A stretch of DNA of 41,308 nucleotides, from IMG/VR virus record IMGVR_UViG_3300008012_000004, positions 1 to 41,308 of that record; one strand, 5' to 3'. The notes under the pieces are model-generated. The model was given only the letters and a program-made list of their open reading frames with translations. It did not search any database and had not been told where the DNA came from. The translations under genes and the position numbers were made by a program. The stretch comes from a virus. Shown here in pieces: positions 21,801-29,981 of the stretch. The first letter of the stretch is position 1. The number at the start of each line of letters is the position of its first letter.

Positions 21801-23068
21801 CCCTCCATCTGCGGGAACAGCTTCGGCAGGATGTCGTTACTCATGCGCCGGAACTCGCCGGCCACGGTCCTGCCGGCCTTCGCCAGCGCGATCATCATGT
21901 CGTCGTCGATGGCTCCGTCGAGGTTGGTCTGGAACAGACGCTCAACCTCCTGCACCGACTTCTGGTTCAGTGCCGCCAGCTCTCGGGCAGGGATGCGGCC
22001 CTTCAACGCTTCGGGCAGATCCGCTTCTGAGAGTTGGAAGAACTGGTTCTCCAAGTCCATGGCCGACTGTCCCCAAGCAATGTCGCCCGGGTTCATCGGC
22101 AGTCCGGTCATCTTGATGTGGATGGCCGTTTCGCGGTCCAGCCCCGGCACGAACTCCTTGTTCGCCTCCACAAAGTGAGTGATCTCAGCTTCGTGCAGCT
22201 CTTTGCGGGAGGCTTTGAGCGCCGCCTCGCCACTGCCTGTAGCCCGGAGGGTGGTAGCAAACTTCCGCAGTGCGGAAACCCCGGCGAAGACAGAGTCGAA
22301 CGCCGTACCAAGCGCCGCTCCTTCCAGCACTGCTTTGAACCGCGCCTCGGCTTGAGAGTCCTTCTCATCCGCTGCCAGATACTCGGTGAAGGCGTTGCCC
22401 ACACCCCAGTCGTTGAAAGCGTTGGAGACTCGCTGGTCATAGGGATCTAGGACCAGACCATCCACGATGGCTCCGCCAAGCATGCCGGCCACGACATCGG
22501 GGGTACGCCCCGCGATGGCTGCACGGCCTGAGTACATCGCAGCAGTCAGGGTCTTGCCCTCTTCGAGCGCACCCAGCTTCTTGACCAGTAGGCCCTGACG
22601 CCAAGCCTCGGTGCTTTTGGTCAGCCCGCTCCGCTGAGACATCCACTTGCCCAGCGCGTAGGTGCCTCCCTTGCCCTTGTTCAGCAGCGAAGCCACGCGG
22701 GTCAGCTTGCCGGCTTGAGCCACCGTAGCCAGCCCTCCAGTTCCCAGGAACGGCAGCATGAAAGAAGTCATGCCCTGCACGAACTGGCCCATACCAGTCT
22801 CGGCGTTGCCCAGCCCGAAGTTGTCCGGGATGTCGTAGTCCACCCCTGGGATCAGGTTGCCGATCTCCAGCACGCCTTCGACTGCGCCGGCAATGCCTAG
22901 GCCAAAGCCCTCCACAGTGTCGAGGGCGGTGCCGAAGAACCCTGAGTTGTACGGGTCAGTCTCCTGCGTGTACCCGAACAGGTCAGAGCCCCCGGTAGCG
23001 TCTACCTCGAACTGAGAGTCCAGGGACATCTCATCGGGGAGGTACTGACTGTAGTCGAACTCGTTCAT
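15830..23068 (-). CDS. Giant internal virion protein (gp16 position, 2412 aa)
   Basis: 2412 residues against 1318 in T7 gp16. Lies where the DNA-ejection protein gp16 is found, right after gp15. N-terminal part has hydrophobic Gly/Ala-rich segments (FGLGIAGAVEGVLEIGNL, MLGGAIVDGLVL). No lysozyme-like transglycosylase motif was found at the N-terminus. H1220-E-S-A-H1224 (YHESAHGW) followed by EEQFARWYEAY suggests a zincin peptidase domain. The segment VVVTKDGDMVSVFKK to FMVRD resembles a domain recurring in large multi-domain phage proteins, but I cannot name it with certainty. Long coiled coils occupy about 1380-1660; the C-terminal 700 residues are mostly helical, with membrane-like patches. 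Start ATG 23068 uses TGATG coupling; TTG 23092 is the alternative. Confidence 0.85.
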   Translation of the reverse strand: MNEFDYSQYLPDEMSLDSQFEVDATGGSDLFGYTQETDPYNSGFFGTALDTVEGFGLGIAGAVEGVLEIGNLIPGVDYDIPDNFGLGNAETGMGQFVQGMTSFMLPFLGTGGLATVAQAGKLTRVASLLNKGKGGTYALGKWMSQRSGLTKSTEAWRQGLLVKKLGALEEGKTLTAAMYSGRAAIAGRTPDVVAGMLGGAIVDGLVLDPYDQRVSNAFNDWGVGNAFTEYLAADEKDSQAEARFKAVLEGAALGTAFDSVFAGVSALRKFATTLRATGSGEAALKASRKELHEAEITHFVEANKEFVPGLDRETAIHIKMTGLPMNPGDIAWGQSAMDLENQFFQLSEADLPEALKGRIPARELAALNQKSVQEVERLFQTNLDGAIDDDMMIALAKAGRTVAGEFRRMSNDILPKLFPQMEGTTRDDGPLWVAANSILSANNSVVDHTGGAMVSIAAWRAAGRPTDRDSIRRVVTSALKTGRSLNEKGKAVKGFKFERAKVDKLVEMLSRADGITTHELMLHVSDPLQKTGQFAGGYLDNTGVPLDTHMGALIDPEVYPDFSGFYKKMGSAGSTAYRAKIRDLSIRLGWDEGGSELLESIWASVTAVKGLYGYYRGNKIDVKANMRGELISRLWDHTDTFQQLAEDKAFLQTLENMGMDPKIVNDLRTTSGDFAVREVPEDLKGVLDFDDEAMDKAIDRIAQTTQFGVTSGTPLRAVRLLKQRYETLKTDLMMKGYDPGLLYRIGAKVEDFYIDSLGKKREVNAGRKGVDTYEYRALDNEGRPAPGSDKGLGGFPDTYRTEVDHKLPTRRYVRDSLPTELQERVGTRVKNGTRVSVPYDTSPAQQIVVNGEVVSADRAVTLRNVDFEVDFSEGVGSQHRLTGDMANPPRGKHAVEGVPIRWNPDYGYMFAGEGGTGRPIRRADEITIVDDVIYARGNVTYWTQRGAEAQGIPTTRQRTETATTRYEQRQVASGRARTFQEGRSNYLVATGRTGGGKTFYEGIQDVRDNSKFGAAVEVKDIDFYEDTYKRNLTLMDPSGEAGVVVTKDGDMVSVFKKPGSKADINDLLAVASKNARTCDCFDIGGKLPDLYSDHGWVPVSRTPFNREFAPEGWDFDLLGEPDIVFMVRDTDGITKGIPLDPDNGGYAAIRDQVPLFDDYGKAADVQKRAHDLLKRKQGAAQPQRYLFQDENYIRGVTEVDEGGRVFARLFEGGNLDTIYHESAHGWRLMHGSRTVPEADRVARGGAYDFELDVLEAKLGVVNGEWTVEAEEQFARWYEAYIYNGEVSRAPGTTDREFDILTVAMERVTQGVREAFEAADKTMPDKIPDEVRTIFDHLVQRGNRIEDVYNNLGDEARAIYERLTIGGVRSGPSQLEKKVSEYEGKLDSIYGKDWRNDPSVLRTGHKAHLSKLRNAVERRRLEGEKIAAASSARSSARAAIKKKMSETLDELDAKYPEGWSEETLEAQERARLTKLKSRQTEMEGDIGFASEVMEGVPGAERGQRPINIRRSIRNTEDVSSGDDARDLLEMMVAEQEDNLLNAKLLDKQMIEEQAFKEYQNLVAASGRGNGQLKLEQVSKLGLGFVAKARAIRQFAADTMESARESYARLEASRKNGAEDMVAKADYLWYLGLMSPLMEQLNHISFLKGFGLADQLNIPMGRLGNRAVNEDDAIRMLQATDAALKAGKTGEGVDDYIARTSAAMREGEMAFISTAVDYQGTRLDVMLEVFYNSILSGPRTQSVNAMSNVLYGTMVHFERRFGRAVLGKLLKQPEVAKGLSAVVTYREMLKGSFKAAKVAMKEGSSQLDPAGARAKFDMQRGVFTGAAKKGTYAERLGLESMPTPLKATLNGLLNFVSVGGYPTKLLGSVDEFFKQMHYRMVVTDELTQKAIKEMGEDPAAAAKYVRDQYDLMARDGNLFNENNLKVQALKEAYSKGLNKSEARRYVQEYMKKNWTSEKGAIAERALQFARKSTFTEELGEGGTNPLSRNVIQPLGKAIQNMTGTVPWLKPIIPFVQVPTNLLTQASEHLLSPLFDGAFKATRLRKVMSESLAEADAALKADREEAIGRLAVSSSLITLVYMKAMSGEITGGGPKDPNAQRLLRDAGWQPYSIRFGDSYYGYQRLDPIASMIGIVADIAEGMNGNPYTDDPEVEGVQALLTSTALAVFRNLSEKSYLSGAIDLAGAIDDPDQYIASYWRNLSGTVVPNLLGQVSQAMDPTLRDVRTTVDNWKNRIPFMGDSLLPKRNFMGEPMGRQTYLGGPLLGLMTPVPASQVTSDLIQGEVTKFGEVISPPQPIKAGGILDLREYDNGQQTAYDRYQELQGEVTLNGRTLREDLEQLISSDRYQIMPDMSMDEGKSPKMQAIRSRVTKYRSRAWKQLLEEFPMLAQNYQITQYNRNARRAGRQEQQLLDLMN

Positions 23069-25779
23069 CAGTTGTTTTGGGTGGACTCCCAAGCGCGGTA
23101 GAACTGTTCTTGACGCGCCCAGATAGGCCCAGGGTTCTGTTGATACTGCGGCAGGAGCAGATTGTACTCTTCGGCGCTAATACTATCGCCGGCAAGCCAC
23201 CCCTTGATGATGCCCTCCGCATCAGTGATGCGGTTGTCGGTCAAGGCAGCGTTGTACTCTTCGATCACTCTCTGGGCTTCGGGATCTGCTAGAGCAGCAG
23301 CAGACAGCACCGGTACCCTCTCGGGGTTCAACAGTGCGGGGTTTATCTCTACCCCGAACTTGTCTAGGCGCTGGGCTCCAAAGCCACGGTGGATATTGCG
23401 CCCGCTCCCGCCGTTGATCGGGCTGTAGATGTTGAGGATGTCGTCGATGTGCGTCATCGCCGCTGCGTTAGTCGCCTCGTCAACATCTAGGTCGTCCGTG
23501 AACCAAGAGTTGTCGCCTTTGACAAACTTCCCGCCGCTAAGGGTAAGCGAGTAATCACCCGACAACGCTTTACGGACTACCTGCTTGGCGGAGTCAACTT
23601 CTAGCCCGTATTCATACACCTTGTCCTTCTTCCACACTTCCTGCCACGCAACGGGAGCAGTGCGGTCTGGAGCCGCCGTCTGAAGAGGCGAGAGGTAGTC
23701 GTTGATGTCGTCGTTGTCTGCCCCAAAGAGGCCGCCAAAGGTAGACCTAATAGGGACAGTCTGTTGCCCACCTTTATCTGTCGTGCGCCCAGTGGTGATC
23801 TTAGCCCTGCCGCGCATAAGTCCCTTGACAAACTCAGCGGCTTCGGTTTTTGCGCGTTCGCCGTAGCTCCGCATCACATCCGCCATCCGCTGCTCCACCT
23901 CTTGGTCGGGCGCGTTGTACGCTACATCCCTGATGGCGTCCTCAAGCTCCTGCACAAAGCGAGTCTGATACAGGGTGATCTCTCGGTTCGCTTGATCGGA
24001 AACCTCCTTCGCATCTAGGCCGGCAGCCTCAAGCAGCACCTGTAGCTCGTTCGTTACAAGGACTGCGGCGAGGTCGCCCTTCTCCTTTATGGGGTAGGCT
24101 TTCTCACGGAGACGGCGCTCGCCAATATCTCTGCGGCGACCCTCCTCCTCATTCACAGCATCCAAGAACTGCACTGCAAAGCGGTCGCCCAGCTCTAGGA
24201 ACTCGCCTACTCTCTCCGCTGCTGCTCGGCGGAGTTCCTCTGGCGTCATGTTCTGGGTGTCGTTGCGGAACTCGACAAGCATCGTCGATGCTTTCTTCTG
24301 GTTCAGCACCTCAGAGGTAGGCGAGACAACCTCACCACGCCGGCGGTCGCGGTCGTTCCTTACCAGCTCGATCAGGCTCTGCACTCCCGGCTCGCCAATA
24401 CCGGCTGCTCGGGCCTCTCGGCGCATAGCTGTTTCCGCCGCCGCCACCGAGTAGTCGAGCGGCATTGCCATGATGCCTTCAAACTCGCCACCAGAGCGGA
24501 ACGCTTGAATGCGTTCAGCTTGGATCATGTTGCGGACTTGAATCCCCTGGACATCTCCAAGCACCAAGGCTTTGACCTTGTCGTTGATGCTGTCCTGAAA
24601 GCTGGCAAGTCCGTCCAGATTGAAGCCCGTCTCCGTCAGCCACTCCCTGGTAGCGGTACGGACCTCTGCGTCGGTCATCTCAACCGGAAGCCCGTCAAGC
24701 CACGCATAGAACTCAGGGGAGGTGCGGATGACCGCTGCCACTTGGTTGGCGGTGGTGCCGGCGTTCGCTGCGTTTTTCAGCCCGTCTCGCCTTTCGACCT
24801 GAGCCTCTTTGTCCTCAAGGGAGGCTTCGATGGTGGCGATCAGCGCACCGTGGTCATAGGCGAACGAGTTGGGCTGACGGATGTCAGTGGACTCATCGTC
24901 TCCCGGCGTACCGTTCAGCCGGCGGGATCGCGGGTTGAGCGTGCGGAAGTTGTCCAGAAGGGTGCGGGCCTCTTCAAAGTCTTCCAGCTTGATGAGCCGT
25001 TCCGCTTCAGCCTGCACCGTAGCAGCGATGATCTGGGACAGCTTGCCCTTGGGGTAGCCCACGAACACGCTGGACCCCGCAGCCTCCTGCATCAGGTTGG
25101 CGAGGGCGTTGTTCAGTGAGCCGGCATCGTTGCCAAACTCTTGCAGGGCCACCGACACATCGTCCGCAAAGCCGTCAATGGCCTGCGACTGCCGTGCGTT
25201 GCTGCGGCTGTTGACAGCGTTGGTAGTCCACGCATCCCGCAGCTCGCCACGCAGGGTGACAAACTCACCGAGGAACTTGGCTCCTTGATCCGCTGCCCCG
25301 TACTCGGCCAGCACATCAGCCTGAATCTGGGCAAAGACCTCTTGCGGGTCGCCGGCGAAGTCAGGGTCGTTGAAGGACTTGAGAGCTTCGTCAGCCTTGG
25401 AACGGAACGCACGGAATGCACGCCGTCCTGCTTGCCTCTCAAGGAGGTCCATCATGAACGGGTCGTAGCCGGCAGGTAGCTCCCCGTTCTTGACGCGATT
25501 GTGGACGATCTCTCCCAGCTGCTTCTCGGTCAGGCGCTCGGCATCTGCCTGCACCGTTGCGATCTGCTGGTCCCGCTCGGCCCGCTTACGCTCCTGCTCC
25601 TCCTCTGCGACCTTCTGCTTGGAGACGCCGGCAAGGGACGAGGCAAGGTGGCCCAAGGCTTTGCCCAGCTCGAACGGCTGCGCTACGACCTGCCCGGTGG
25701 CCTGAACGCCAGCAAGGGTCTGAGGCCGGCGGACCTGCTGAACCGGCTGGATCTGGATGTAAGGATTGAAGTCAACCAT
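23068..25779 (-). CDS. Internal virion protein (gp15-like)
   Basis: 903 residues, predominantly helical and charged, with a coiled-coil segment at 60-110 (EEEQERKRAERDQQIATVQAD region) and regular helix repeats throughout, as in T7 gp15 (747 aa), which forms the middle of the ejection tube through the periplasm. Contains FDPD-type helix breaks and an NPGPIWARQEQFYRAWE end. Position between gp14-like and gp16-like genes supports the call more than sequence does. Both junctions are TGATG overlaps. Start ATG 25779 chosen over TTG 25782 for that reason. Confidence 0.85.
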   Translation of the reverse strand: MVDFNPYIQIQPVQQVRRPQTLAGVQATGQVVAQPFELGKALGHLASSLAGVSKQKVAEEEQERKRAERDQQIATVQADAERLTEKQLGEIVHNRVKNGELPAGYDPFMMDLLERQAGRRAFRAFRSKADEALKSFNDPDFAGDPQEVFAQIQADVLAEYGAADQGAKFLGEFVTLRGELRDAWTTNAVNSRSNARQSQAIDGFADDVSVALQEFGNDAGSLNNALANLMQEAAGSSVFVGYPKGKLSQIIAATVQAEAERLIKLEDFEEARTLLDNFRTLNPRSRRLNGTPGDDESTDIRQPNSFAYDHGALIATIEASLEDKEAQVERRDGLKNAANAGTTANQVAAVIRTSPEFYAWLDGLPVEMTDAEVRTATREWLTETGFNLDGLASFQDSINDKVKALVLGDVQGIQVRNMIQAERIQAFRSGGEFEGIMAMPLDYSVAAAETAMRREARAAGIGEPGVQSLIELVRNDRDRRRGEVVSPTSEVLNQKKASTMLVEFRNDTQNMTPEELRRAAAERVGEFLELGDRFAVQFLDAVNEEEGRRRDIGERRLREKAYPIKEKGDLAAVLVTNELQVLLEAAGLDAKEVSDQANREITLYQTRFVQELEDAIRDVAYNAPDQEVEQRMADVMRSYGERAKTEAAEFVKGLMRGRAKITTGRTTDKGGQQTVPIRSTFGGLFGADNDDINDYLSPLQTAAPDRTAPVAWQEVWKKDKVYEYGLEVDSAKQVVRKALSGDYSLTLSGGKFVKGDNSWFTDDLDVDEATNAAAMTHIDDILNIYSPINGGSGRNIHRGFGAQRLDKFGVEINPALLNPERVPVLSAAALADPEAQRVIEEYNAALTDNRITDAEGIIKGWLAGDSISAEEYNLLLPQYQQNPGPIWARQEQFYRAWESTQNN

Positions 25780-26360
25780 CAAGTAACCCCTGCTGTGGCA
25801 CCGCTACCACCAGCGCCAGCGGCCCCTGCGCCGGCCTGGAATCCACCAGCCATGGCGTAGGCAGATACGCCTTGCACAGCCGCGTTGATAAGCATCTGGC
25901 CCCCACTGATGGTGGGCATGTCAGGCTTCCACATTCCAAGGATCGTGGCTGCGGTTTCTGCGCTATCCAGCGCGGTGCCTTGGTAGTAGTTCAGCTCCTG
26001 CATCAGCAGGTTGCGCTTCTCTGCGGCGTCCGCTCGGCCCCTGGCGGCATGCACTGCCTGTAGCTCGGCATCGACGGAAGCCCCCACCACCGAGTCTCGG
26101 CGGGTGGTGACCATCGAGGCTGCCTGACGCGCCTGCTGCTCTAGCTCCACACGCTTCTGGCCGGAAGCCTCACTGATCTGCATGAGCTGGTTCGAGCGTT
26201 GGCCGGCTAGGCTCTGGAACTGCTCACGGGCCTGCTGAGTTCCAGCAGCAAACCGCTGATCCTGCGCCGCATTTTGGGCACGGATCATTCTGTTGGTCTG
26301 GGCGTCCGAGGCGTAGGAGGCCCCCGCCATGACGACTGCGGCGGTTACAGGATCACACAT
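25779..26360 (-). CDS. Internal virion protein (gp14-like)
   Basis: 193 residues. Start MCDPVTAAVVMAGASYASDA and a helical, Gln/Ala-rich body (QRFAAGTQQAREQFQSLAGQ, KRVELEQQARQAAS) are characteristic of gp14 of T7-like phages, which inserts in the outer membrane at the start of DNA ejection. C-terminus is Gly/Ala-rich (GGFQAGAGAAGAGGSGA), flexible. ATG overlaps the gp13-like stop by 8 nt. Confidence 0.9.
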   Translation of the reverse strand: MCDPVTAAVVMAGASYASDAQTNRMIRAQNAAQDQRFAAGTQQAREQFQSLAGQRSNQLMQISEASGQKRVELEQQARQAASMVTTRRDSVVGASVDAELQAVHAARGRADAAEKRNLLMQELNYYQGTALDSAETAATILGMWKPDMPTISGGQMLINAAVQGVSAYAMAGGFQAGAGAAGAGGSGATAGVT

Positions 26361-26832
26361 CTTTCACCTTCGCAAACTCAAGGAAGGGCAGGCGCTGCTC
26401 GCCCATGCTCGGGATCTCTCTTACAAAAGTGAAACCCATCCACTTCAGCCATCGGATATGGACATCGTTGCGCTTGTCCACGCAGTTCCATAGCAGCGAA
26501 AAGGGTTCAGCCACCTTCTCAAGATACTCTTTCGAGTGGCGCAGGAATGTCTTCGGGTGCTTGGTTATTGCGTCAGTGCCCATCAGCCATACACATCCAA
26601 ACCTAGGATCGTGAGGCTCGGGCACCGCGCCGAATACACAGGCAGGAGCCCCGTCAATAGTAGCCACGAACGGGAAGTAGCTAATCTCGATGCCGTACCG
26701 CAGAGCCGCAACAGGGTCTGCGTGTGTGCCCTGCACTGCCTGCATCTCCATGAGGTCTGCATCCCGGAGCCGCATCCCGATGTACTCGGGATCGGTGTTC
26801 CGATCTGCCATCCTCAGGCCAACCTCAACCAT
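26353..26832 (-). CDS. gp13-like internal virion protein with acetyltransferase-like fold
   Basis: 159 residues. Motifs RLRDADLMEM, GIEISYFPFVATIDGAPACVFGAVP, CVWLMGTDAI, LWNCVDKRNDVHIRWLKWMGFTFV match the T7 gp13 family, whose fold is that of GNAT acetyltransferases. In T7 gp13 is needed for virion assembly rather than catalysis as far as known. The R-x-L-K-x-x-GF ending is the usual GNAT motif B. Starts TGATG with the nozzle gene. Confidence 0.9.
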   Translation of the reverse strand: MVEVGLRMADRNTDPEYIGMRLRDADLMEMQAVQGTHADPVAALRYGIEISYFPFVATIDGAPACVFGAVPEPHDPRFGCVWLMGTDAITKHPKTFLRHSKEYLEKVAEPFSLLWNCVDKRNDVHIRWLKWMGFTFVREIPSMGEQRLPFLEFAKVKDV

Positions 26833-29800
26833 CAGACGCGCCGGCCTCGCAGGACGAAGTTGGAGTCGAAGTCTGCCCCGGTAAGGTTCGAGGCGAACGG
26901 AGAATCATTGACCAGCTTGATCGTCATCTCGTCGTTCTTACCGTTGATGGGGAAGTCGAAGGTCCCCGTGGACTCGGGCCTCCCGCCAACCTTGAGCAAA
27001 CTGTCGCCAAGCTGCCGGCCAGTGAAGGGGTACGAGAACATCTGGCCGTTGCGGTCAGTGACCTCGACCCTGAAGTAGCTGGAGTCTCCGTACTTGATGC
27101 GGCCCCTGCGGAGGTGAGTGCGCCCAGAAGTGATGGCGATATTGGCTTGCCCGGTGGGGGTCCTCCGCTCCCGCACATAGATCGTGCCGAAGTCGTACTC
27201 AAGGGCGTACCGCTCACCGATCCAGAAGGTCTTGCCGCCGTGAGCGCCACGAATGGTGATGGTGTCAGCGGTCACCGCAGTCACGGTGTGCCTGACTCCG
27301 TCCGTTCCGATGACCTCCATGGGAGCGTTGGCCTCCATGTCAGGCAGCGTTCCGATGCTACCCAGCACGGTGCTGGACCCATCGGCAGACACCTCATCGA
27401 CCGTCGAGGTGTACGAATACTTGCGGTCGATGTAGTTCAGGTACTGGCTACCGGAGTCCACAGCGTCAGGCTTGAAGTCGATCTTGTCGATCCACCAAGT
27501 AGTCGAGCCGTGGGTCACGCGCCCCACCACCATATACATCTGGTTGTCGTAGAAGTACGCCGCTCGGATGTCTGCGTTGTAGAAGGTGTAGTGAGCCCAC
27601 GCCTGCTGCACCGGGTTGCCGTTGTAGCGGAAGGTCTTGTACACCCACAGGTTGCCGGCATCCTTAGGGATCACAGCCAGCACGCCTTCGCGCTCAAGAG
27701 CAGCCATGCCCCGGATGTCCCCTTCGATCAGGTGGGGGACATGCTCGGTAGCGTCGTTGCCCTCGAACCTCCCCTCGATCTGCGGGTCGTAGTGGAAGTC
27801 GTACAGTCCGATGTACTCGCCCCTGCGGAAGGGAGCGTACAGCGAGGTGCCCATGATGATGGGCTTGCGGCCAGTCTCCACCTCGTAGTTCGACACCACC
27901 TGAAGGTCCGCCGTTCGAGGAGACAGCGCCTGCCCTTGAGCCGGCCCCAGCGCGAGCTGCATGCGCCTGCCGGTGATCCAGAGTTGGTTACCGTAAGGCA
28001 CCGCCGACTGCAACGAAGCGATCTGAGACACCGCACTGGCGATGTCAATGGGATCGGAGTCCAGCAGCGTGGCAACCGTGGTTCTCCAGAAGCCGAAGAA
28101 CGCGCCCGCCTCAGAGCAGATCACATTCTCGCCGGCGAGGAACACCAGCCGGTTCTTGTAATACGACACATCTCGGATCTGAGTGCCCACGAACGAGGGC
28201 TCCGGGTTTGTAATCGCATCCCCCGCAGGGCGGACACCCCAGTTGTACCCGGTGACATTCTCCCGGTAGAGCGCACCGTAGGCTCCGCTGCCCAGATCAC
28301 TGATGTCTACGATCTTGCCGCCGCCCAGACCAGGGTCGCTGTACAGCTTGATCGTCTGAGTGTTGGAATCAGTGGACAGGACCTGCACCCAATAGGTCTT
28401 GTCTTCAGGGACCAGCACCGTCCCGCTAGATCCAGTGACCTCTAGCCGCTCAGTGCCGCGAACTACGACCTCATCTCCATCAGCGAGGAGTACGGCGTTG
28501 TTGCCTGTGAGGCCCAGCGGGTGGTTGACCACTCCGGTGGAGATCACCAGCTCGTTGGGGTTGGCCCCTTCAATCGACTCGATGGGGAACTCAGTGTCAC
28601 CTGCTTCAATGAAAGTGAACACGCCGTCCGCGCCTCTCACCAGCAGGTGCGGCATCGTCCGAGGATCGAACTCAGTCTTCTCGTCGGGCTCTGCGATCTC
28701 TTTCCAGTAGCCTTTTGATATCTCACCGGGGCCGTTGTCGCCCACGAACTCGACAAGGTAATCGTCCAGCCCAGTGCCGGGGTCGTTGACCACGCGCAGC
28801 CTGAACCCGTGCATGCAGGTGTCAGGCAGCTCAGTGAAGGACGGCGTGGTGTCCTTATACACCGAGACAAGAGTGTCGCCCGCCGCGTCCCTGACAGCCA
28901 GATCGAAGTCTTCGCCGTCCTTATGGCTAAGAATCAGGATGTTGCCGTAGGAGTCTTCATGACTCTGCTCCGACACCAACGGCATCGTCGCAATGTTCAG
29001 GTCTTCAAAGCCAGTGGGAGGGGTGTTCGTGCCCAGTACAGACACGCCGAAGGTGCTAGTGGTAGCGACATCCCTCAGGTTGATCGCCTCGCCTCCCGGC
29101 TCGGTTGCAACTTTGACCCAGTTGCTGCCGGTGGCTACGACATAAAAAGTCTTGGCTACATTTCCAGTTGCAATGACTTTGTGCGTATCGACGGCTCCAT
29201 TCGCGTATTCTTGTTGTTCGAAATAAGTCCACTGGAACCATGCACTTCCAGAAACAAGGCTAAACCTAATCGCCTTGCCGACTGTCAGCTGGTGTCCGGT
29301 TTGCAGGAACTTGTTGGCGTGGTGGTCAATCGTCCAACTACCTTCGTTGACATCTCCTCCAGTCAGCGCGGCGTAGATGTTGGCGGCAAGCGCAGTAGTT
29401 GAAGCGTCAGGATCGTGAATAGGCCCGGTACTCGCGCCGTTGAAAGTCACGATCACATCCTCATGGGAAGAGGAGGAGAGCGTGGCCCGAACGAACAGCA
29501 TGGCCTGCGGAGTCCGCGTAGGCTCAACGCGAGACGACATGGCGACAGTCTTCTCGCGGTTCACCACGAAGGTCACATCCCCGATGGTCTGGAACCTGTA
29601 GGCATCAGAGCTGGTGGCGTCGAGGTAGTTGTAGGCCGAACGGCTGAACCGCACATTGGCCTTGGAGATGTTGCCGCCGGCTACGGTCAGCAGGTTGTGA
29701 ACGCGCAGCCGCTCATCGTCCCCGTCGTTCTCGCACACCGAAACCAGATACCGTTCCGTCGAGTCCCGGTCCACGAAGTGGAAGGCAGGGTCGTCGGTGT

Positions 29801-29981
29801 TGATGTCCCAGTCAGGACCCAAGAGCTGGCCGTACAGGTCCGAGGGCGGGCGCTTCTGCATCCCCTTGGTAAGGGACGGCCACCCGTTCTTGATGTCCTC
29901 CGCTTGGTCCGGGAACCGCAGAGTTGCCGGCTGCTGCGAGATGCCGCCGGTCATTGCCGGCACGGAGTGGGAGACAAGCAT
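26832..29981 (-). CDS. Tail tubular protein B (gp12-like nozzle)
   Basis: 1049 residues against 794 in T7. N-terminus SVPAMTGGISQQPATLRFPDQAEDIKNGWPSL is the hallmark of T7 gp12 (QGVSQQ). The body is a beta-propeller-like series of strands; C-terminal part has RGKIKYGDSSYFRVEV-type strands and ends in RRGRRV-like basic residues. The additional length sits mainly at about residues 165-330, where the DNA (about 29060-29460) is poorer in G and C than elsewhere: likely an inserted adhesion domain. Forms the hexameric nozzle at the tail end. TGATG on both sides. Confidence 0.95.
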   Translation of the reverse strand: MLVSHSVPAMTGGISQQPATLRFPDQAEDIKNGWPSLTKGMQKRPPSDLYGQLLGPDWDINTDDPAFHFVDRDSTERYLVSVCENDGDDERLRVHNLLTVAGGNISKANVRFSRSAYNYLDATSSDAYRFQTIGDVTFVVNREKTVAMSSRVEPTRTPQAMLFVRATLSSSSHEDVIVTFNGASTGPIHDPDASTTALAANIYAALTGGDVNEGSWTIDHHANKFLQTGHQLTVGKAIRFSLVSGSAWFQWTYFEQQEYANGAVDTHKVIATGNVAKTFYVVATGSNWVKVATEPGGEAINLRDVATTSTFGVSVLGTNTPPTGFEDLNIATMPLVSEQSHEDSYGNILILSHKDGEDFDLAVRDAAGDTLVSVYKDTTPSFTELPDTCMHGFRLRVVNDPGTGLDDYLVEFVGDNGPGEISKGYWKEIAEPDEKTEFDPRTMPHLLVRGADGVFTFIEAGDTEFPIESIEGANPNELVISTGVVNHPLGLTGNNAVLLADGDEVVVRGTERLEVTGSSGTVLVPEDKTYWVQVLSTDSNTQTIKLYSDPGLGGGKIVDISDLGSGAYGALYRENVTGYNWGVRPAGDAITNPEPSFVGTQIRDVSYYKNRLVFLAGENVICSEAGAFFGFWRTTVATLLDSDPIDIASAVSQIASLQSAVPYGNQLWITGRRMQLALGPAQGQALSPRTADLQVVSNYEVETGRKPIIMGTSLYAPFRRGEYIGLYDFHYDPQIEGRFEGNDATEHVPHLIEGDIRGMAALEREGVLAVIPKDAGNLWVYKTFRYNGNPVQQAWAHYTFYNADIRAAYFYDNQMYMVVGRVTHGSTTWWIDKIDFKPDAVDSGSQYLNYIDRKYSYTSTVDEVSADGSSTVLGSIGTLPDMEANAPMEVIGTDGVRHTVTAVTADTITIRGAHGGKTFWIGERYALEYDFGTIYVRERRTPTGQANIAITSGRTHLRRGRIKYGDSSYFRVEVTDRNGQMFSYPFTGRQLGDSLLKVGGRPESTGTFDFPINGKNDEMTIKLVNDSPFASNLTGADFDSNFVLRGRRV

